From JANMJD01 sp963847945 (GTDB lineage: Bacteria; Actinomycetota; Acidimicrobiia; Acidimicrobiales; Ilumatobacteraceae), in contig CAWKBX010000020.1 in NCBI GenBank assembly GCA_963847945.1, positions 620,001 through 684,000 on the forward strand: a DNA stretch of 64,000 nucleotides, in the 5' to 3' direction. Position numbers and translations under genes: made by a program. How positions within the stretch are numbered: the first letter of the stretch is position 1; every line of letters starts with the position of its first letter. Positions 53,181 to 62,432 of this stretch are shown here, piece by piece. The notes under the pieces were generated by a model. That model saw only the letters and a program-made list of their open reading frames with translations. It did not search any database and had not been told where the DNA came from.

Positions 53181-55226
53181 ACCGAGTACCGACCGAGTAC
53201 CTGATCGAGCAGCCAGGTGTTGACCTCACGGGCTGCCGGGCCGAGGAAGTGAGTGCCGTCGGGTCGAAGTTCGAGGCCGTCCCGCTCGGTCAGACACTCG
53301 CGGGTCGGGCATGTCCAGCCCCCGAGATCGACATGGAGAATGGCCGGGTCGGCTGCCGCGACCGTTTCGGCCACCCGATTCTGGCAGTCGGTCTGATCGT
53401 CGTAGACCGGGGTGCGACCGCTCACCTCGCCCCGGTAGTAGGCCTGGCTGACGAGCGCCACGCGGCCGTCCTGCGCGCTGAGCGCCGCCACCATCTGCTC
53501 CAGGGTCGATCGATACCAGGTGTCGAATGACTCCTCGCACGGGCTGCTCCAGATATCTGGGGCGATCTCGTTCTGATCGAGCAACGGGGCGCCGAAGATC
53601 ACCAAGGTCACGTCGGGGCGGAACTCGTTGACGATGAACGGGTAGGCCGCCACCTGGTCGGAACATTCCTCGCCGAAGTCGAGCGGCACCGAGCCCGGGT
53701 CACGGCGGCGGCGCACCGGCGTGTAGCTCGGCGGACAGGCGGGCACGGCGATGTTCCGAACCTCGAGGTTGTCGCCGACCTGATCGGCGATCATCTGCTC
53801 ACCCAGGTTCCAGCCGACCGAGTCCCCCACCACCAGTACTCGGGACGGCCGAGGGGGCGAAGCGACGACCGCCACCGCGTCGACGTCGGGTGGGCTGATC
53901 TCCACGGGGCCGAGTCGAGCCGAGCCGGTTTCGACCGAGGGGATCGGGTCGGTGGCGGCGGCCGGGTCACCAGGTGGGCTGGTCGTAGAGGCGAGGACGT
54001 CGGGCTCGGCGACGGATGCCGCGAGTGGGCCGGTCGTCGGTGGCCCGACGGACGACGCCTGGGCCGATGGGGTTCCGCCCCGACCACCAGATGGCAGTAC
54101 GGCAGCCACGGCGACGACCGCGGCAACCATCCCGATCGCGGGGAGCAACGGCCGCCAGCGGACGACCGACAGCCCCCGGCGACGAATGGGCATCTCGATC
54201 AGCCGGTAGCTCACCTCGGCGATCGCCAGGCTGGCGGCGACCCCGACGGCGATTCGCCACAAGGCGACGTTGGATTGGGCGGCGACCCCGAGCCCAGCGA
54301 ACACCGGCCAATGCCACAGATAGATGCCGTAGCTACGCGCCCCGAGCCACCGCAGCGGGGCAAGCGACAGCAGGCGACCGAGTCGAGTCGGCCCCGACGT
54401 CACCCCAGCTACCAGCACAGCGGCGGCCGCCGTGCAGCCCACCAAGCCTCCCTGATAGGTGACCAGCCGAGTGCCGTCGAGTCGCACGAACGCCACGATG
54501 AGCAGCGTTGCCGCGATGGGCGCGACCCATCTCGCCCAATGCACGAGCCCCGGCCTCCACTCGCTCGCCGAGGCGATCGTCGCCCCGACGAGCAACGCAT
54601 AGGCGCGGGTGTCGGTGCCCATGTATACCCGTGACGCATCCATCGTGTGGGCGAACCAAGCCAGCGACCACCCCGCCGTGGCGACGGTCAGCCCGGCGAG
54701 GACGACCGTCGTGAGGCCGCGCCGAGAAACGGGCGAGCCCGATCATCACCAGCGGCCAGACCACGTAGAACTGCTCCTCGATCGCCAGGCTCCAGAAGTG
54801 CTCGAACAGCGATGGCGGACCGAACTGCGACCAGTACCCGGCGCCGCCGCGTAGGCGGACCCAGTTGCTCGTATAGGTCAGCGCGCCGATCACGTCCCAG
54901 CGAGCACCGGCCGGTCCCTCGGTGCGATGGCGAATCCGCTCGGCGATCGCCAGGATGGCGACAACGCAGAGCATGGCGGGGAGCAGCCGCCGGGCCCGGC
55001 GTCCCCAGAACCGCTTCAAGTCGATCCGGCCGGAGGCCGTGTGTTCGGCCAGCAGCAGCCGGGTGATCAGATAGCCCGACAGGACGAAGAACACATCGAC
55101 GCCGAGCCATCCGCCGGTGAGGTGTCCGGCGTGGAACGCAACGACAACGGCCACCGCCACGCCGCGCAAACCGTCGAGCGCGGGCACGTGTTGGAGATGG
55201 GTGTCACGCGCCGTCATCACGGCCAT
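53162..55226 (-). CDS. Acyltransferase-3/SGNH fusion (OafA-like), one frameshift
   Basis: About 688 residues. HVPALDGLRGVAVAVVVAFHAGHLTGGWLGVDVFFVLSGYLIT is the Acyltransferase_3 opening with the catalytic His. FWSLAIEEQFYVVWPLVMI follows, about ten membrane helices up to RLIEMPIRRRG, a Pro/Thr/Ala linker, then an SGNH domain: VLVVGDSVGWNLGEQM (Ser block) and LRPDGTHFLGP (Asp/His block). One base is missing near 54720, between FSAR and GLTTVVLAGL. Such proteins O-acetylate cell-surface glycans. ATG 55217 or 55226 starts it; 3' ends overlap by 19 bases with the cytochrome gene. Confidence 0.86.
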
Positions 55227-55261
55227 GCTGTCGCGTTTCGACACGCGCGACACTGTCATCC

Positions 55262-56158
55262 ATGCCAGACACTGTGCCGACACCCCGCCTGAGCGGACGC
55301 TGCGCCATCGTCACCGGGGCGAGCCGCGGCATGGGCAAGGCCATCGCCCTGGCCTTCGCCCGTGAAGGGGCCGCAGTCGCCGTTGTCGCTCGCAGCGAAA
55401 CGCAGTGGAACGAACGGCTTCCCGGCACGATCCACGAGACGGTGACCGAGATCGAAGCGGCGGGCGGCCGCGCCGTGGCGATCGCCGCCGACCTCTCCAA
55501 TCTCGACGAGGTCGACGTCGCCTACGCCGCGGCCCGCGAGGCCCTCGGGCCGATCGACCTGCTGGTCAACAACGCCGCGCTCACCGTTCCGGGGCGACCG
55601 ATGAAGCCGGGCGAGGAACGACCGGAGTCACGCCCCACAACCACGACCGAGGCCCGCAAGCCGGCCGCTCCGTTCGGGTCGTTCCTGTCGTTTCCGCTGA
55701 GCGGTTTCCAGCGGCACTTCACCGTTGGCCTGTTCGCTTCGTATCGCCTGATGCAACTCGTCCTCCCCGACATGCTCGACGTCGGGCGGGGCGCAATCGT
55801 CAACATCAGTTCGGTCGCCGGGCTGATCCCCGGTGAAGGCCCGTACGGGTCGGTTCCCGGGATGCTGCCCGTGGCCTATGGCGGCAACAAAGCGGCGATC
55901 CATCACCTGACCCAGTGCGTCGCCGCCGAGATGCAACAGCACGGTATTGCCGTCAACGTGCTCACCCCGTCGGAGCCGATCCTCACCCCGGGCAACCTGT
56001 ATGCGTCGGCCGGCGAGACGAATTGGGCCGATGCCGACGACTTCGCCGAAGCGACCGTTCGTGTCGCCCTGGTCGATGCCCAGGCGACGACGGGCCAGAT
56101 CCTGTGGGACCACGATGTGCTCCACCCCGAGCTTCCCAAGCGCGGTTGGCTGCGCTAA
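55262..56158 (+). CDS. Short-chain dehydrogenase/reductase
   Basis: 298 residues. IVTGASRGMGKAIALAFAREGAAVAVVARSE binds NAD(P), IDLLVNNAAL is the NNAG-like block, NISSVAGLIPGEG the Ser, and VAYGGNKAAIHHLTQ the YxxxK. An unusual Glu/Pro/Thr-rich insertion lies at about 115-140 between the NNA block and the catalytic Ser. Intact and single. Substrate unknown. Confidence 0.87.
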   Translation: MPDTVPTPRLSGRCAIVTGASRGMGKAIALAFAREGAAVAVVARSETQWNERLPGTIHETVTEIEAAGGRAVAIAADLSNLDEVDVAYAAAREALGPIDLLVNNAALTVPGRPMKPGEERPESRPTTTTEARKPAAPFGSFLSFPLSGFQRHFTVGLFASYRLMQLVLPDMLDVGRGAIVNISSVAGLIPGEGPYGSVPGMLPVAYGGNKAAIHHLTQCVAAEMQQHGIAVNVLTPSEPILTPGNLYASAGETNWADADDFAEATVRVALVDAQATTGQILWDHDVLHPELPKRGWLR

Positions 56159-56272
56159 CTCCCCGCCAGCGGAGCCGGCGGCCGCAGAAGCATCTCCTGG
56201 GCAAGCATCGCCACTCGGCGTTCTGAGCCGCACTCGGGCGACTCACCGCGACCCGCTCGTAGACTCGCCGGC

Positions 56273-56659
56273 GTGGATATCGCCGGTGAGAAGTACGTGT
56301 CGTTCACGACGTTTCGACGGGATGGTCGGCCAGTGTCGACCCCCGTGTGGATCGCGGCGCTCGCCGATGGGCGGGTGGGGTTCACGACCGACGCCAACGT
56401 CGGCAAGGTCAAGCGGCTGCGCAACAACCCGGCCGTCACCCTGCGCCCATGCAGCGCGCGCGGCAAGGTCGCCGACGGCGCTCCGGAGGTGTCGGGGCGC
56501 GGCGTGATCGTCACCGGAGCCGAGTACGACCAGGTGTGGCGGGCCGTGCGCCGCAAGTACTTCGTCATCGCCAACGTGATGTTTCTCGGCAACAAGCTGC
56601 GCGCGCTCGTCAGCAAGTCCGGCGAACCACCGACGGCGATTCTGATCACCCTCGACTGA
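56273..56659 (+). CDS. PPOX-class F420-dependent oxidoreductase-like protein
   Basis: 128 residues. EKYVSFTTFRRDGRPVSTPVWIAALADGRVGFTTDANVGKVKRLRNNPAVTLRPCSARG is the split-barrel signature of TIGR03666-type F420-binding PPOX proteins, and the RKYFVIANVMFLGNKLR helix completes it. GTG 56273 is the start and leaves a short leader. It probably uses F420 or FMN; the substrate is unknown. A 14-bp tandem repeat begins over the stop codon. Confidence 0.85.
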   Translation: MDIAGEKYVSFTTFRRDGRPVSTPVWIAALADGRVGFTTDANVGKVKRLRNNPAVTLRPCSARGKVADGAPEVSGRGVIVTGAEYDQVWRAVRRKYFVIANVMFLGNKLRALVSKSGEPPTAILITLD

Positions 56660-56698
56660 TCACCCTCGACGAATCACCCTCGGCTGATCACCGTCGAC
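56643..56698. repeat. 14-bp tandem repeat after the PPOX gene
   Basis: TGATCACCCTCGAC occurs exactly at 56643 and 56657, then with two changes at 56671 and one at 56685. The first copy codes for the last residues of the preceding protein, so the array looks like a slipped duplication of its stop region. Confidence 0.85.
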
Positions 56699-56708
56699 TG
56701 GCGCGGCT

Positions 56709-57414
56709 TCAGCCGAGGAGCGACCGGCCGAGTGGTTGCATCGTGTGGTGAGCGGCCATCGCCGAGCCCACCGGGCCCATCAAGGCCTTGTAGCGCCGCC
56801 ACCGCTGGTTGAACAAGATGACCAGCTCCGCGTCGTGGGCGCCATTGTCGGCCAGCACGAATCGTTCGAGGTCAGCCTCACACTCGTCCCACGTCGATGA
56901 CTTCTTGCCCGTCAGCGCGCCCACATCGGCGCGATCCTGGTCGGCGACCTCGGCCCCGATCTGGTCGAATCGCTCCAGGTGGCGGGCCAGCCGGAAGCCG
57001 ATCCGGACCCGATAGGCAACATACGGATCGTCAACCTTGATCTAGCGGATCGGGACGCACCTTGGTCGAGCGGTAGAGATGTTCGAATCGGCGCAAACCG
57101 ACCTGCGCAGCATCGGCGGACGAGGAACCGCGAATGATGTCAGCGTCGACAAACCGGTCGATCGGGAGTTGGTGCACCCGGGCCAACGCCTGCAGGTACT
57201 CGTCGACGATCATCGCCCGGTCGGCGGCCGGAACCCCGGCGAAGTCGGGCTTCCCGGGAACCGCCGCCATCGCATAGGCACGCGGCTCATCGCACCAGCC
57301 ATACACGTGGGGCACCCGAATCCCGTGGTCCTCAAGCAGGCGCTGAATGTACAACCGGATTCGTCCCGCCACGGGTCTTACGTCCCGCTCGCAGCGGGGC
57401 CGGCCGCCGTGCAT
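56709..57414 (-). pseudogene. Aminoglycoside phosphotransferase-like gene with central deletion
   Basis: From ATG 57414 the frame gives IRLYIQRLLEDHGIRVPHVYGWCDEPRAYAMAAVPGKPDF and DEYLQALARVHQLPIDRF, the lobe junction of kinase-fold phosphotransferases, and stops after KVRPDPL near 57043. The expected HGDxxxxN and DWE catalytic blocks are absent. Another frame then resumes with VDDPYVAYRVRIGFRLARHLERF and continues to 56709; I take that to be the C-terminus, though this part is unfamiliar. The nucleotide-binding N-lobe is also short. Non-functional as read. Confidence 0.5.
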
Positions 57415-57785
57415 CAGGGCCAGGCGACCATGCTTCGACGGACAACCGCGATCAGCGACTGCAGATCGAGGCAGGCGTTCATCGTCGGTGCGTCAACCAA
57501 TGGCTGCCACATCCCATCGACCGATTGCCAGGCCGCCGGCAGCTCGCCGGCAGCCACCACCGAATGCTCGGCGCGAAGTTCGTCGCGATGCAAAAACTCG
57601 ACGTCCGCGTCGAGCGACGCAACGAACTCCCGCCACTCGGCTCGCATACTGACGTATCCGTAGGTGACCGCGCAGAGCTGACACGGGTAGGTGTCGGGCC
57701 GCAGCGCCTTGTGCAAGAAATCCCTCACCTTGCCGGCAACCGTGCCATCGGCGTTGTACACAAACAACACCTGCGGTCGCGCCAT
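57414..57785 (-). CDS. Conserved hypothetical protein
   Basis: 123 residues. ARPQVLFVYNADGTVAGKVRDFLHKALRPDTYPCQLCAVTYGYVSMRAEWREFVASLDADVEFLHRDE has a conserved look (PxxxCxLCxxTYG) seen in a small family of bacterial proteins sometimes labelled GTPase without good reason. CQLC could bind a metal. The TGA overlaps the ATG of the phosphotransferase remnant (TGATG). No function is known to me. Confidence 0.65.
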   Translation of the reverse strand: MARPQVLFVYNADGTVAGKVRDFLHKALRPDTYPCQLCAVTYGYVSMRAEWREFVASLDADVEFLHRDELRAEHSVVAAGELPAAWQSVDGMWQPLVDAPTMNACLDLQSLIAVVRRSMVAWP

Positions 57786-57872
57786 GTCCCATCGTCCCAC
57801 GTCTCAATGGTCGACGGGGCTTCAAACGGAGCCTGGTTCGTCCGTCGAGGTTGGACGCGCTAGACCAATCGC

Positions 57873-59011
57873 ATGAGCGTGATCAGCCGCATCGAGATCA
57901 GCCACCATCGTCTCGCGCTCGACCCGCCGTTCCCCGCGTCGTGGGACCCGCAACCGCGCACTCAGTTTCCGGTGACGATCGTGCGGGTCTTCGATTCCGA
58001 CGGGCGCATGGGGGTTGGCTCGGGTGATTCGATGTACGGCTTTGCCGACTACCGGCATCACTTCGTCGGCCATGATCCCCTCGATCTCGATCGTCATCAC
58101 GCGGTGCTGATGAACATCGAGTTCCACGCCGGTCGACCGTGGCCGCTCGATGTTGCCCTGTGGGACCTCGTCGGCAAGATCCACGACCGACCGGTGTGGT
58201 CGCTGCTCGGTGGCGCGTCGAACAAGCTGCGGGCCTACGCCTCGAGCGGGGTGCATCGCGACGCCGCCGCAATGGTCGAGGTTGTCCGACACGCCATCGA
58301 CCTGGGTTTCCCGCACTCAAGATCCGGTTCGGGCGGCCGTCGATCGAGCACGACCTCGCCGTCCTGCGAGCGATGCGCGACGCGGTGGGCGATGGGATCG
58401 AGCTGATGGTCGACTGCAACCAGGGTTGGCGAATGCCGTGGGACGTTGCCCAACCCTGGTCGGTCGATGTCGCCGCAACCGTCGCCGGGCACCTCGTCGC
58501 CGAGGACGTGTACTGGATGGAGGAGCCGCTCCACCGCGGCGACTACGCCGGGATGGTCGAACTCCACCGGCGAGTACCCGGGCTGCGGATCGCCGGGGGC
58601 GAGCTCACCCGCGAGCCCTACGAGTTTCGCGAGTTACTCAGCCGCGGGTGCCTCGACGTCTTTCAACCCGACTGCGTGTGCACCGGCGGCATCACCGGGC
58701 TCGCGGCGTTGGCCGCCGAGGTCGTCGCCGCGGGCAAGGTGTTCACGCCACATACCTGGGGCAATGGCATCGGGGTGACGGCTAACCTTCATCTCGCCGC
58801 CGGCACCGTCGGGCACGCCGGATCGTCGTTCGTCGAGTTTCCGTTCGATCCCCCCGAGTGGACCGCCGGGCGGCGCGACTACATGCTCGCCGACACGATC
58901 AAGGTCGACGGCGGCGGCTGGATCACCCTGCCGGATCGACCAGGACTCGGCATCGAACTCGACGAGGCCGTTCTCACTCGAACGACCAGCCCCACCGCTA
59001 CCTTCGCCTGA
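57873..59011 (+). CDS. Enolase-superfamily enzyme (mandelate racemase/muconate lactonizing type), one frameshift
   Basis: About 379 residues. The N-terminal capping domain reads ISRIEISHHRLALDPPF, with PLDVALWDLVGKIHDRPVWSLLGG at the barrel start. The barrel has ALKIRFG (Lys-x-Arg), MVDCNQGW (metal Asp), WMEEPLHRGDY (Glu), IAGGELTREPYE (Glu) and FTPHTWGNGIGV (His). One C is missing in a CCC run near 58312, where GFP should read on to ALKIRFG. The KxR and HTWGNG combination suggests an acid-sugar dehydratase or racemase, but the substrate is open. Confidence 0.82.
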
Positions 59012-59019
59012 CCCCCGAC

Positions 59020-59470
59020 GACGTCGATCACGTCTCGGTGGTGCCAGCGAACGACGCCGGTTCCCCACGAGTGGAGGCGCTGCCAGAACCGCACTCTGGT
59101 GCCAGCGAAGTTGTGCATGTGGGCCATCCGATCGCAGACGTACACCGTCACGTCGTTCGAGCTCTTGAATGCCTTGGGCTCCATCGACGGATCAGGAACG
59201 ACGTCACGCTCCCCGGTCGCCGACATCACCGGCACGGTGATCGATGCGGCGTCAAGCGCCACCACGCCGGGCGCGACCAAGGTGATCGCGCACGTCGGGA
59301 TGGTGAGCGACTTCCACTCGGGCACCGGAATGCTCGGGTCGAGCCCGCCATAGAGATCGGCGTGGACGACGTCGACCGGTTCGTCGTCGAAGTGGAACGG
59401 CCGACCAGAACGCGGGCTTACGGTCCGCAACGCACTCAGCCTTGCGGAGCCATAGCGAACCCCTCGTTCT
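59020..59470 (-). pseudogene. C-terminal fragment of an alpha/beta hydrolase
   Basis: The frame contains ITVPVMSATGERDVVPDP (acid loop), DVTVYVCDRMAHMHNFAGTR (catalytic His region) and FWQRLHSWG, the C-terminal third of an actinobacterial alpha/beta hydrolase. The lid and nucleophile elbow are missing, and the frame runs without a stop into the opposite enolase gene. A remnant. A separate short frame near 59440-59560 (DGKIYGNALNHTDDG) could be part of another lost gene. Confidence 0.5.
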
Positions 59471-59567
59471 TCGTGTTCGGCATCCCGGTCGTGCGCCCGT
59501 CGTCGGTGTGATTGAGGGCGTTGCCGTAGATCTTGCCGTCGGCGCGGCGATCACCGAACCCCCGCGG

Positions 59568-60380
59568 CTAGCGGGAAACGTGGTGCCCGATTGCGGTCGA
59601 CACGCGCAGTTCGCCGGCGAGGACCGGGACGGTGATCACGTTGCCCGTGATCGGGGCGGGGCAGGTGGCGTAGTCGGTGAAGGCGAACCACATGTTCAAG
59701 GTTCGGTTGAAGTCGAGCACGACCGCGCCGTCGGCGTCGGGCGCGGGCGGGACGAAGTGCAACTGGCGCCACTGTTCAGTGACGTCGCCGTTGGTCGGGT
59801 CGTAGAACTCCACTCCCCAGCCGTACTTGCCCTCGGTCACCGCCAGGCGATGCTGCGTTCCGCCGGCGACGAACGCGACCTCGCCGAGGGGACGCATGAT
59901 CTGCTGGACGTCGGGGCGAATGGTGTCGACCACCACCTCGCGCGGCGCGGGGTAGGGCGTGAATCGGCCGGCAAGCCGCCAGGCCGGGTCATAGGGAAAC
60001 GTGGGCACATGGGTGAACCCATTACGCTCGGCCGACGTCTCGGCCCGCAGGCGGATCGCCAGACGCCCGCCCCGGCGCAGCAACTCGACACGGACCGAGC
60101 CGTGATCGACCCAGGGCACGCGGCCGTACTCGGCGACATCCAGCGTGCTCGTACCATCGACCGGTGCACCGTCATGGGTCAGGCCTTCGGCCCCCACAGC
60201 CTCAACGTGGGCCTGAGCCTGCGAGTCGTCTGCCCACCACCGGCCCGGCAGGCCGGGCAACGGCGTCGGCTCAGTCGCCAGCCAGTGGAACCCACGCAAG
60301 GTCAGCCAGCCGAACGGCTCGGCGAGCTCCGCCTCCCGCTCGACTCGAAACGACTGGAAGTCCGCGGGCACCTCGATCAT
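59568..60380 (-). CDS. DUF1684 family protein
   Basis: 270 residues. FRVEREAELAEPFGWLTLRGFHWL opens the family, FPYDPAWRLAGRFTPYPAPREV is the middle block, and VVLDFNRTLNMWFAFTDYATCPAPITGNVITVPVLAGEL is the characteristic end. Structures in the family show a beta sandwich of unknown function. ATG 60380 (MIEVPADFQSF) starts it. Divergent from the TauD gene. Confidence 0.87.
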   Translation of the reverse strand: MIEVPADFQSFRVEREAELAEPFGWLTLRGFHWLATEPTPLPGLPGRWWADDSQAQAHVEAVGAEGLTHDGAPVDGTSTLDVAEYGRVPWVDHGSVRVELLRRGGRLAIRLRAETSAERNGFTHVPTFPYDPAWRLAGRFTPYPAPREVVVDTIRPDVQQIMRPLGEVAFVAGGTQHRLAVTEGKYGWGVEFYDPTNGDVTEQWRQLHFVPPAPDADGAVVLDFNRTLNMWFAFTDYATCPAPITGNVITVPVLAGELRVSTAIGHHVSR

Positions 60381-60505
60381 GCCTCGACCATACGCGCCCC
60401 ATCGGCGGGATCGCATCCCCGATCACAACTCGCGCTGATCGAGCGGTGAACGGCCTGGTACAGCAGACTTCGGGTTCTCCAGCGCGCCAGCGAAGGGTTC
60501 ACGAG

Positions 60506-61402
60506 ATGACCGACCACGATCAGACGATTTCGATCCGGCCAATGGCCCCGGCGTGCGGCGCGGAGGTGTCGGGCCTCGACCTGCGTACCGCGTCGGCATC
60601 CGAGTGGGGCCCCATCGAAACCGCCCTGGCCCGCCACAGCGTGTTGTTCGTACGTGGCCAACAATTGACGCCTGAGGAGCAGGTCGGGTTGACCCGCCGA
60701 TTCGGCGAGGTCTTACGCGTGCCGTACATCACTCATCTCGCCGATCACCCCGATGTCATCGCCGTCCTGAAAGAGGCCGATGAACGGCGCATCTCGACGT
60801 TCGGGGGAACCTGGCACTCGGACTTCTCCTTCCTCGAACGTCCCCCAAGTCTGACGCTGCTGTACGCCGTCGAGGTGCCCGAGATCGGCGGCGACACGGT
60901 GTGGTCCAGCCAGTACGCCGCCTACGACGCGTTGTCCGACGGACTGAAGGCAATGCTCGACCCGTTGTGGGCAGTGCAGACGGCGTGGCCGCACGGCACC
61001 CGGGGGCCCGGCCCGGGCGCGGCGGTCAGCCGCTCAATAGGGATGACCCGCAACGACCCGACCGCCGACCGGGAAATCGCCCAACCGGTCGTCCGAATCC
61101 ATCCGGTCACAGGTCGACGGGCACTGTTCGTCAACCCCGTCTACACCGGACGGTTCGAGGGCATGACCGAGAGCGAATCCCGACCGTTGCTCGACTATTT
61201 GTTCGACCACGCCGTGCGGCCAGAGTTCCAATGCCGACTCCGGTGGGAGCCGGGGACGCTGGCCATCTGGGACAACCGCTGCCTGCTCCACCTGGCGATC
61301 AACGACTACGACGGCCATCGCCGTCTGCTCCATCGCACTACCGTGGCCGGCGAGCCAACGATCAGAACGACACCCGGCCCACCGAAGTCGGCTGCACGAT
61401 GA
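60506..61402 (+). CDS. TauD/TfdA-family 2-oxoglutarate dioxygenase
   Basis: 298 residues. ACGAEVSGLDLRTAS opens it, GGTWHSDFSFLERPPSLTLLYAVEVPEIGGDTVWSSQYAAYDAL has the iron H-x-D, CLLHLAINDY the distal His, and HRRLLHRTTVAGE the 2-oxoglutarate Arg. It hydroxylates next to a heteroatom so that an aldehyde is released (sulfonates, aryloxyacetates and others). ATG 60506 is the start. It ends 66 bases before the LLM gene on the same strand. Confidence 0.9.
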   Translation: MTDHDQTISIRPMAPACGAEVSGLDLRTASASEWGPIETALARHSVLFVRGQQLTPEEQVGLTRRFGEVLRVPYITHLADHPDVIAVLKEADERRISTFGGTWHSDFSFLERPPSLTLLYAVEVPEIGGDTVWSSQYAAYDALSDGLKAMLDPLWAVQTAWPHGTRGPGPGAAVSRSIGMTRNDPTADREIAQPVVRIHPVTGRRALFVNPVYTGRFEGMTESESRPLLDYLFDHAVRPEFQCRLRWEPGTLAIWDNRCLLHLAINDYDGHRRLLHRTTVAGEPTIRTTPGPPKSAAR

Positions 61403-61468
61403 CGGTTCAGAAGCTGGGACCAGCGCCGGGCGTCACGACGGTCGGCCGATGGTCTACCGTGGACAGTC

Positions 61469-62350
61469 ATGAAATACGGCGTGGCATTTGCCAACATTCT
61501 CAGCTGGGCCGACGGTCCTGGAGCAATCGAAGCGGCACGCGCCGCCGAGACCGCCGGGTTCGACTCGTTCTGGACGGTCGAGCACGTGATCTTCCCCGAC
61601 GACTACAAGTCGGAGTATCCCTACGCCGAAGGCGGCAAGATGCCGGCGCAGGCGTCGACACCGATGCCCGACCCGCTGATCTGGCTGGCGTACATCGCCT
61701 CGGCGACCACCACCCTGCAATTGGCAACCGGTATCCTCATCCTCCCCCAACGCAACCCCCTGGTACTGGCCAAGGAGGTGGCAACGCTCGATCACCTCTC
61801 GGGCGGGCGGGTCAACCTCGGCATCGGTGTCGGCTGGCTGCGCGAGGAGTTCGACGCCCTCGGTGTGCCGTGGGAGGCCCGTGGCCGCCGGACCGACGAC
61901 TACATCGCGGCGATGCGGGCGCTGTGGTCGGGCGATCACGTCGACTACGACGGCGAGTTCACCTCGTTCCGCAACGTGTCGTCGAACCCGAAGCCAGCCC
62001 GCGCCACGGTCCCGATCACCATCGGCGGGCACAGCCGAGCGGCAGCCGAGCGGGCCGGGCGGATCGGTGACGGGTTTTGGCCTGGCAAGGGCTCGGTCGC
62101 CGAGCTGCGCGACCTGTTCGATATCGTCCGCCAGACCGCCGCGGCGGCCGGGCGCGACCCCTCGACGATCGAGCTGACCGCCGCCCATGAAGGCATCTTC
62201 GGCTCGGACCCGATCGCCGCCGCCGAGGAAGCCGCCTCGATCGGCATCAACCGCCTGATGACCGGCTCGTACATGCTGATGCACCCCAACGTCGGCGACG
62301 CCTGCGAGGCCTTCGCCGAGCGCGTCATCCGGCCGACGGCGTCGCTCTGA
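61469..62350 (+). CDS. LLM-class F420-dependent oxidoreductase
   Basis: 293 residues. KYGVAFANILSWADGPGAIEAARAAETAGFDSFWTVEHVIFPDDYKSEYPY, ATGILILPQRNPLVLAKEVATLDHLSGGRVNLGIGVGWLREEFDALGVPWEARGRRTDDYI and ITIGGHSRAAAERAGRIGDGF are the blocks of the TIGR03619-type F420 family. Complete and co-directional with TauD, so the two may share a pathway. Confidence 0.88.
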   Translation: MKYGVAFANILSWADGPGAIEAARAAETAGFDSFWTVEHVIFPDDYKSEYPYAEGGKMPAQASTPMPDPLIWLAYIASATTTLQLATGILILPQRNPLVLAKEVATLDHLSGGRVNLGIGVGWLREEFDALGVPWEARGRRTDDYIAAMRALWSGDHVDYDGEFTSFRNVSSNPKPARATVPITIGGHSRAAAERAGRIGDGFWPGKGSVAELRDLFDIVRQTAAAAGRDPSTIELTAAHEGIFGSDPIAAAEEAASIGINRLMTGSYMLMHPNVGDACEAFAERVIRPTASL

Positions 62351-62432
62351 CCCGCTCGCTGGCCGTGCGGATGGGCAAGGGATTCCATCGCCTTGTCCTC
62401 GGCAACCGAGGACCGTTCTCTGGGAGCACTCC

